A stretch of 56,101 bases of DNA from Bacteroidales bacterium UBA5536 (lineage in GTDB: Bacteria; Bacteroidota; Bacteroidia; Bacteroidales; F082): positions 1 to 56,101 of the forward strand of contig DINQ01000023.1 of NCBI GenBank assembly GCA_002426795.1, read 5' to 3'. The notes beneath the pieces were generated by a model. That model did not search any database and was not told the DNA's origin. It saw only the letters and a list, made by a program, of their open reading frames with translations. Of this stretch, positions 52,765 through 56,101 are shown piece after piece. Made by a program: the position numbers and the translations under genes. Each line of letters begins with the position of its first letter. The first letter of the stretch is position 1.

Positions 52765-52804
52765 AAAAAAGAAAAAGATGTCCGGACTTCTTAGGCCGAA
52801 CATC
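52765..52804 (-). terminator. Intrinsic terminator after icd
   Basis: On the minus strand GATGTTCGG pairs with CCGGACATC (one T-G) around a 10-base loop, followed by TTTTTCTTTTTTAGG. It lies 32 bases past the icd stop. Confidence 0.75.
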
Positions 52805-52835
52805 TCTTGGCATGTTTTATTGTTAAATCAGCGAT

Positions 52836-54347
52836 TTATTGTCCCTGACCGAGTGAAAATGCAGGCTTACCATCAAAAGCATAAAGATTTTCAGTCTTGA
52901 TGAAATCGAGTCCGCTGGCATCAATGGCATTAAGCAGGGCAATTGCTTCGTTGTTTCTGGTGCTGATTTCTTCGGCCGGCATAAAGCGGCATCGCCAGTG
53001 GTCGGTACAGAAGGTTTCATCAAACCCATTGGGCCATACTTTGATGCCGCGGTTGGTAATCATTTGCAGTTTGAGCGATTGTGTTTCGACATTTTTCAAC
53101 AGACCTGCCAAAGCATCAGGAGAACCATCGCGCCAATCGATAAACACATCGATTCCTTGAAGGGTTTTGGCGCGTTTGGCCTTTCGCTGGTAAGCCGGCA
53201 TATTGAAGGCTTCATGAGAAGTGTATTGCACCGGTGTCAGTTTTTTTGGCATCTGTCCAAGGCGCTCAATTACGGCTTCGGCAAATTCGGCTGTATTGAG
53301 CAAGGCTTTGCTGTGTCCTTCCTTGTAGATGTCGGCGGTGTGCATGCCTTCTTCAATGGCAGTCAACCATGCATTGTGAATTTTTTCGGCCACTGCACCC
53401 TGTCCGATATGGTTCAGCATCATGATGGCGCCATTGAGCAGACCCGATGGATTGGCGATGTTTTTGCCTGCAATGTCGGGAGCAGAGCCGTGTATGGCTT
53501 CAAACATAGCAACTTTATCTCCAATATTGGCTGAACCGGCCATGCCTACAGAACCTGAAATCTGTGCTGCTACATCGCTCAGAATGTCGCCATATAAGTT
53601 TGGAAGCACGACAACATCAAATTTCTCGGGACTATCGGCCAGTTTTGCGGCACCAATATCCACAATCCAATGTTCCTTTTCAATCGTGGGATATTCCGGC
53701 GACATTTCGTTGAAAACCTGTCTGAACAGCCCGTCGGTTTGCTTCATGATATTGTCTTTGGTAAAGCAGCTCAGTTTTTTGCGGTTGTTGTGTTTGGTGT
53801 ATTCAAAGGCATAACGCATGATGCGTTCGGTTCCCGGTCGTGTAATCAGCTTGAGGCATTGTACCACTTCATCGGTTTGTTGGTGCTCGATGCCGGCATA
53901 CAGGTCTTCCTCGTTCTCGCGCACGATCACCAGGTCCATGACCGGATGCAGCGTGGCCACGAACGGGGCGTAGCTGATGCAGGGGCGCACATTGGCGTAC
54001 AGGCCGAGGGTCTTGCGCAGCGTGACGTTGAGGCTCTTGTAACCGCCGCCGGAGGGTGTGGTGATCGGTCCCTTCAGCATCAATCCGGTGCGCCGCAAGC
54101 TGGCCCAGGCTGCCTCGTCGATGCCGGCGCTGTGCCCGCGCAGATAGGTGGCCTCGCCGATCTCGATGAATTCGGGTGCGATCTGCGCGCCGGCGGCCTC
54201 CAGGATGGCCAGCGTCGCTTCCATGATTTCCGGGCCGATGCCATCGCCGCGAGCAATGGTCACCGGCGTTGCCAGCGGGCGTGCAGAGAGTTCGTCAGCG
54301 GCCGGGCTGCTGATCCATTCGTTGCTGGTCGCCTGTTCCATGTTCAT
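52836..54347 (-). CDS. icd: NADP-type isocitrate dehydrogenase, composite of two genomes
   Basis: A 503-residue frame from ATG 54347 resembles long Thermus-type isocitrate dehydrogenases with a C-terminal extra domain. It has VTIARGDGIGPEIM, KGPITTPSGGGYKSLNVTLRKTLGLYANVRP, DLVIVRENEEDLYAGIEHQ, NLYGDILSDVAAQ and EAIHGSAPDIAGK. The C-terminal two thirds (below ~53.89 kb) has Bacteroidetes composition and a Bacteroidetes-style terminator. The N-terminal ~170 residues are GC-rich with GGAG placed 6 bases before the ATG, a Shine-Dalgarno not seen elsewhere here. The frame is unbroken, but the gene is probably an assembly join. A frame open to 54428 gives a longer alternative start. Confidence 0.75.
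   Translation of the reverse strand: MNMEQATSNEWISSPAADELSARPLATPVTIARGDGIGPEIMEATLAILEAAGAQIAPEFIEIGEATYLRGHSAGIDEAAWASLRRTGLMLKGPITTPSGGGYKSLNVTLRKTLGLYANVRPCISYAPFVATLHPVMDLVIVRENEEDLYAGIEHQQTDEVVQCLKLITRPGTERIMRYAFEYTKHNNRKKLSCFTKDNIMKQTDGLFRQVFNEMSPEYPTIEKEHWIVDIGAAKLADSPEKFDVVVLPNLYGDILSDVAAQISGSVGMAGSANIGDKVAMFEAIHGSAPDIAGKNIANPSGLLNGAIMMLNHIGQGAVAEKIHNAWLTAIEEGMHTADIYKEGHSKALLNTAEFAEAVIERLGQMPKKLTPVQYTSHEAFNMPAYQRKAKRAKTLQGIDVFIDWRDGSPDALAGLLKNVETQSLKLQMITNRGIKVWPNGFDETFCTDHWRCRFMPAEEISTRNNEAIALLNAIDASGLDFIKTENLYAFDGKPAFSLGQGQ
53880..53935. other. Composition break inside icd (probable chimeric join)
   Basis: To the left, third codon positions are mixed. To the right nearly all are G or C (minus-strand reading, for example GTGCGCGAGAACGAG). 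The break falls at codons for DLVIVRENEEDLYAGIEH, the most conserved stretch of the enzyme. No repeat, IS end or tRNA marks it. Confidence 0.8.
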
Positions 54348-54444
54348 TGCCTGCTCCGTGCTGGTCTCAAGATGCGCGAAAGCTAGGCAATCTCGATGCA
54401 TTTGAGAAATACTTGCTTTTGATCTCATTCATAGCTTTTGATCT

Positions 54445-55371
54445 ATGCCAACACTGATGCGCCGACTGCAGCGAATCACGCCACAGCAGCTGCGTGCCTT
54501 CGAGACCACGGCGCGGCTGCTGTCGGTCACGCGAGCGGCAGAATCCATGCACCTGAGCCAACCCACGGTCAGCGTGCAGTTGAAGGAACTGGCCAAAGCC
54601 GTCGGCGAGCCCTTGTTCGAGTACTCCGGCCGCAAGCTACGGCTGACCCAGACTGGAGAGGCGCTGCAGCAGACCGTTGGCGAACTGGTCGACTGCTGGC
54701 AACGCTTCGAATCCAGCCTCAACGAGCAGCGCGGTCTGGTGCGCGGTCATCTGCGGATTGCCGCGGTGACCACCGCCGAGTACTTCGTGCCGGATCTGAT
54801 CGGGCCCTTTGCTGCCGCTCATCCGGGGGTGGAATTTGAACTGACCATCGAGAATCGCGACCGCGTGGTGCAACGCCTGCAACAGCGCAGCGATGATCTG
54901 GTGGTGATGATGCTGCCACCGCAGGATCTGCCGCTGCGCTCCCTGCCCTTTCTCGACAACCCGTTGATCGTCATCGCGGCTTTGGCGCATGCGCGGGCGC
55001 AGCAGTCGATGGACCTAGACGATCTGGCCGAGGAACGCTGGCTGATGCGCGAACCCGGCAGTGGCACCCGTCGTGTGGCAGAGCAATACTTCGCCGAACA
55101 CGGGTTCCGCCCGAAGATCGCGATGAGCCTGGGCAGCAATGAGGCGATCAAGCATTCGGTGGCAGCGGGACTGGGCATCGCCGTGATTTCGCGGTTGGCG
55201 GTAAGCCAGAGCGCCAGCGCCGATCTGGCCAGCCTGGGATTGGTTGAGCTGAAGGTCAGCGGCTTTCCGATTGAACGCCGCTGGTCGCTGGTATGGCGCA
55301 GCGACCAACCGCTGTCAGCGACGGCAAAGCGCTTCGTCGCCTATCTGCAGGAAACGCCCAAGGCGCCGTGA
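54445..55371 (+). CDS. LysR-family transcriptional regulator (GC-rich segment)
   Basis: The 308-residue regulator has an N-terminal winged helix (ITPQQLRAFETTARLLSVTRAAESMHLSQPTVSVQLKELAKAVGEPLFEY..., ~12-70). A substrate-binding domain follows (~95-300; GHLRIAAVTTAEYFVPDLIGPFA, MREPGSGTRRVAEQYF, SLGSNEAIKHSVAAGLGIAVISRLAV), of the CbbR/CysB-like sort. It is divergent from the GC-rich half of icd and may regulate that gene in its source genome. Codon use is strongly GC-biased, unlike everything left of 53.9 kb. Confidence 0.88.
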   Translation: MPTLMRRLQRITPQQLRAFETTARLLSVTRAAESMHLSQPTVSVQLKELAKAVGEPLFEYSGRKLRLTQTGEALQQTVGELVDCWQRFESSLNEQRGLVRGHLRIAAVTTAEYFVPDLIGPFAAAHPGVEFELTIENRDRVVQRLQQRSDDLVVMMLPPQDLPLRSLPFLDNPLIVIAALAHARAQQSMDLDDLAEERWLMREPGSGTRRVAEQYFAEHGFRPKIAMSLGSNEAIKHSVAAGLGIAVISRLAVSQSASADLASLGLVELKVSGFPIERRWSLVWRSDQPLSATAKRFVAYLQETPKAP

Positions 55372-55407
55372 CGGCGCCCGAACGCGGTTACTCTGGTAGG
55401 TGAGGTT

Positions 55408-55454
55408 GCTCGCGCAGCGAGCTGCGTCACGTAGGCCCTGCGGGCCAACGTGAC
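55408..55454. repeat. REP-like double palindrome
   Basis: Two adjacent hairpins lie between convergent genes: GCTCGC-GCA-GCGAGC (55408-55422) and a 12-bp stem GTCACGT..GGCCC / GGGCC..ACGTGAC (55426-55454) with one A-A mismatch and a TGC loop. There is no T-run. This looks like the repetitive extragenic palindromes of gammaproteobacteria and could also end both transcripts. Confidence 0.55.
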
Positions 55455-55474
55455 CTGCATGGGTCTGAGCTGGC

Positions 55475-56101
55475 TCAATGAACCACGCTGCTCAGGCACA
55501 CGCCACAGCCAAACCAGCGCTTGGCGACGCTGGCCGGGCCAGTGCCAGATTCCTTGGCATCCCAGGCGGCCCGATCGATCGCCTTCAGCGCTTCACCACC
55601 GGCTTTCTCCAGCGCGCTGTTGATGCCAGCGAGCTCTGCCAGCAGCTGATCACGCTCGCCGCTGCGCTGGGCAAACTCGGATTGCACATTGGCGTGCACC
55701 TGCTGCTGACTGGCACTGGGCCGACCGTCATAGGCGACGACAGCACCGTAGAGCTCACCCATGCGCTCGCGCAGCTGTTCTTCACCGCTGACATAACCGC
55801 CATCGGTGTCACTTGCCGCCAGCTTCTTGCGCAGCACGGACAACTGGTCGGCAAAGCCGCTCAAGCTCTTCGGCGACTTGCTGCCCAGCGCCTTCTTGCG
55901 CGCCTTGATCTGCTTGTCCAGATCCGCCAGTTGATCGGCCATGAAGGTCAGATCACCCAATTCGCCGTGCAGGGCCAGCGCCAGCTCGCGCTGAGCCGCG
56001 CGGTCCTCGGCGCTGTGCGGAGAGCGCGGATCGGCCGCCAGCGTCACTTTGCCCTCGACCGTCTGCTTGCCGCGGGTGAGCACGTAGCGATACTCGCCCT
56101 C
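55475..56101 (-). CDS. 3' end of a larger GC-rich gene, possibly a BNR/VPS10-type exported protein
   Basis: The frame is open to the window edge, giving 208 C-terminal residues; the true start is outside. It opens EGEYRYVLTRGKQTVEGKVTLAADPR, then a long helical, coiled-coil-like region (DKQIKARKKALG..., LRERMGELYGAVV, REQLLAELAGINSALEKAG-like). The pattern of a short beta sandwich with 'LTV..DPR' followed by helices resembles C-termini of BNR/VPS10-type glycosidase-like proteins of Xanthomonadales. That is a weak assignment. Confidence 0.5.
   Translation of the reverse strand, partial: EGEYRYVLTRGKQTVEGKVTLAADPRSPHSAEDRAAQRELALALHGELGDLTFMADQLADLDKQIKARKKALGSKSPKSLSGFADQLSVLRKKLAASDTDGGYVSGEEQLRERMGELYGAVVAYDGRPSASQQQVHANVQSEFAQRSGERDQLLAELAGINSALEKAGGEALKAIDRAAWDAKESGTGPASVAKRWFGCGVCLSSVVH

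Noticed and set aside
53700..54200. Horizontal gene transfer or homologous recombination making a hybrid icd
   Set aside because: No mobile element, the composition stays foreign to the end of the window, and the switch lies on the best conserved motif; an assembly join explains this more simply, though reads are needed to settle it.
54438..54839. 133-codon frame overlapping the start of the LysR gene
   Set aside because: Out-of-frame shadow in GC-rich DNA; the LysR frame has clear helix-turn-helix and substrate-domain motifs.
1..56101. CRISPR arrays, tRNA or rRNA genes, insertion sequences, prophage genes
   Set aside because: No regularly spaced repeats, cloverleaf-like segments, transposase motifs or phage structural genes were recognised.

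Overview
The window is almost entirely the chromosome of a Bacteroidetes bacterium. Three signs support this. Start sites repeatedly carry the Bacteroidetes promoter pattern (TTTG, about 19-21 bases, TAnnTTTG) rather than -35/-10 boxes. Three proteins end in type IX secretion (T9SS) sorting domains with the LYPNP/VYPNP motif. Base composition is moderate with AT-rich intergenic DNA. From about 53.9 kb to the right end the sequence changes abruptly to GC-rich DNA with gammaproteobacterial (Xanthomonadales-like) gene style. The change falls inside the isocitrate dehydrogenase gene at its most conserved motif, so the last ~2.2 kb is most likely a mis-joined assembly and not part of this genome.

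Layout. 0.2-2.5 kb: an AlbA_2-domain protein, a small exported protein and yaaA. 2.6-8.8 kb: pyrimidine genes pyrI, pyrB, carB and carA, all on the minus strand. carA and pyrB each have a promoter, a leader reading frame and an intrinsic terminator before the start codon. 9-11.5 kb: a large duplicated T9SS-secreted protein. 11.8-16 kb: a cyclic-2,3-diphosphoglycerate-synthetase-like GTPase, a PemK/RHH toxin-antitoxin pair with a palindromic operator, and an unknown exported protein. 16.1-19.6 kb: a tyrosine-pathway operon (aminotransferase, prephenate dehydrogenase, DAHP synthase/chorismate mutase) preceded by two tandem Tyr-rich leader peptides, each with its own terminator. 19.9-30.8 kb: argS, two further T9SS-type proteins, purKE, small membrane proteins, an AI-2E-family permease and a DEAD-box helicase. 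31-38.2 kb: a complete eight-gene histidine operon (hisGDCB-HAF-IE) behind a leader peptide with five consecutive His codons and a terminator. 38.2-43 kb: YccF and a DevBCA/TolC-like tripartite exporter. 43-46 kb: a GT87-type membrane glycosyltransferase and a HerA/DUF853 ATPase. 46-52.2 kb: a TetR-headed operon encoding a LolA-like protein, two FtsX-type permeases, a LolD-like ATPase and an outer-membrane barrel. 52.8-54.3 kb: the composite icd gene. 54.4-56.1 kb: a LysR regulator, a REP-like palindrome and the 3' end of another gene, all GC-rich.

The most interesting theme is regulatory. Five candidate transcription attenuators lie in front of biosynthetic operons (pyrB, carA, his, and two in series for tyr). 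The tandem arrangement ahead of the tyrosine operon, with a separate leader peptide for each terminator and visible competing pairings, is the strongest candidate for something not widely described.
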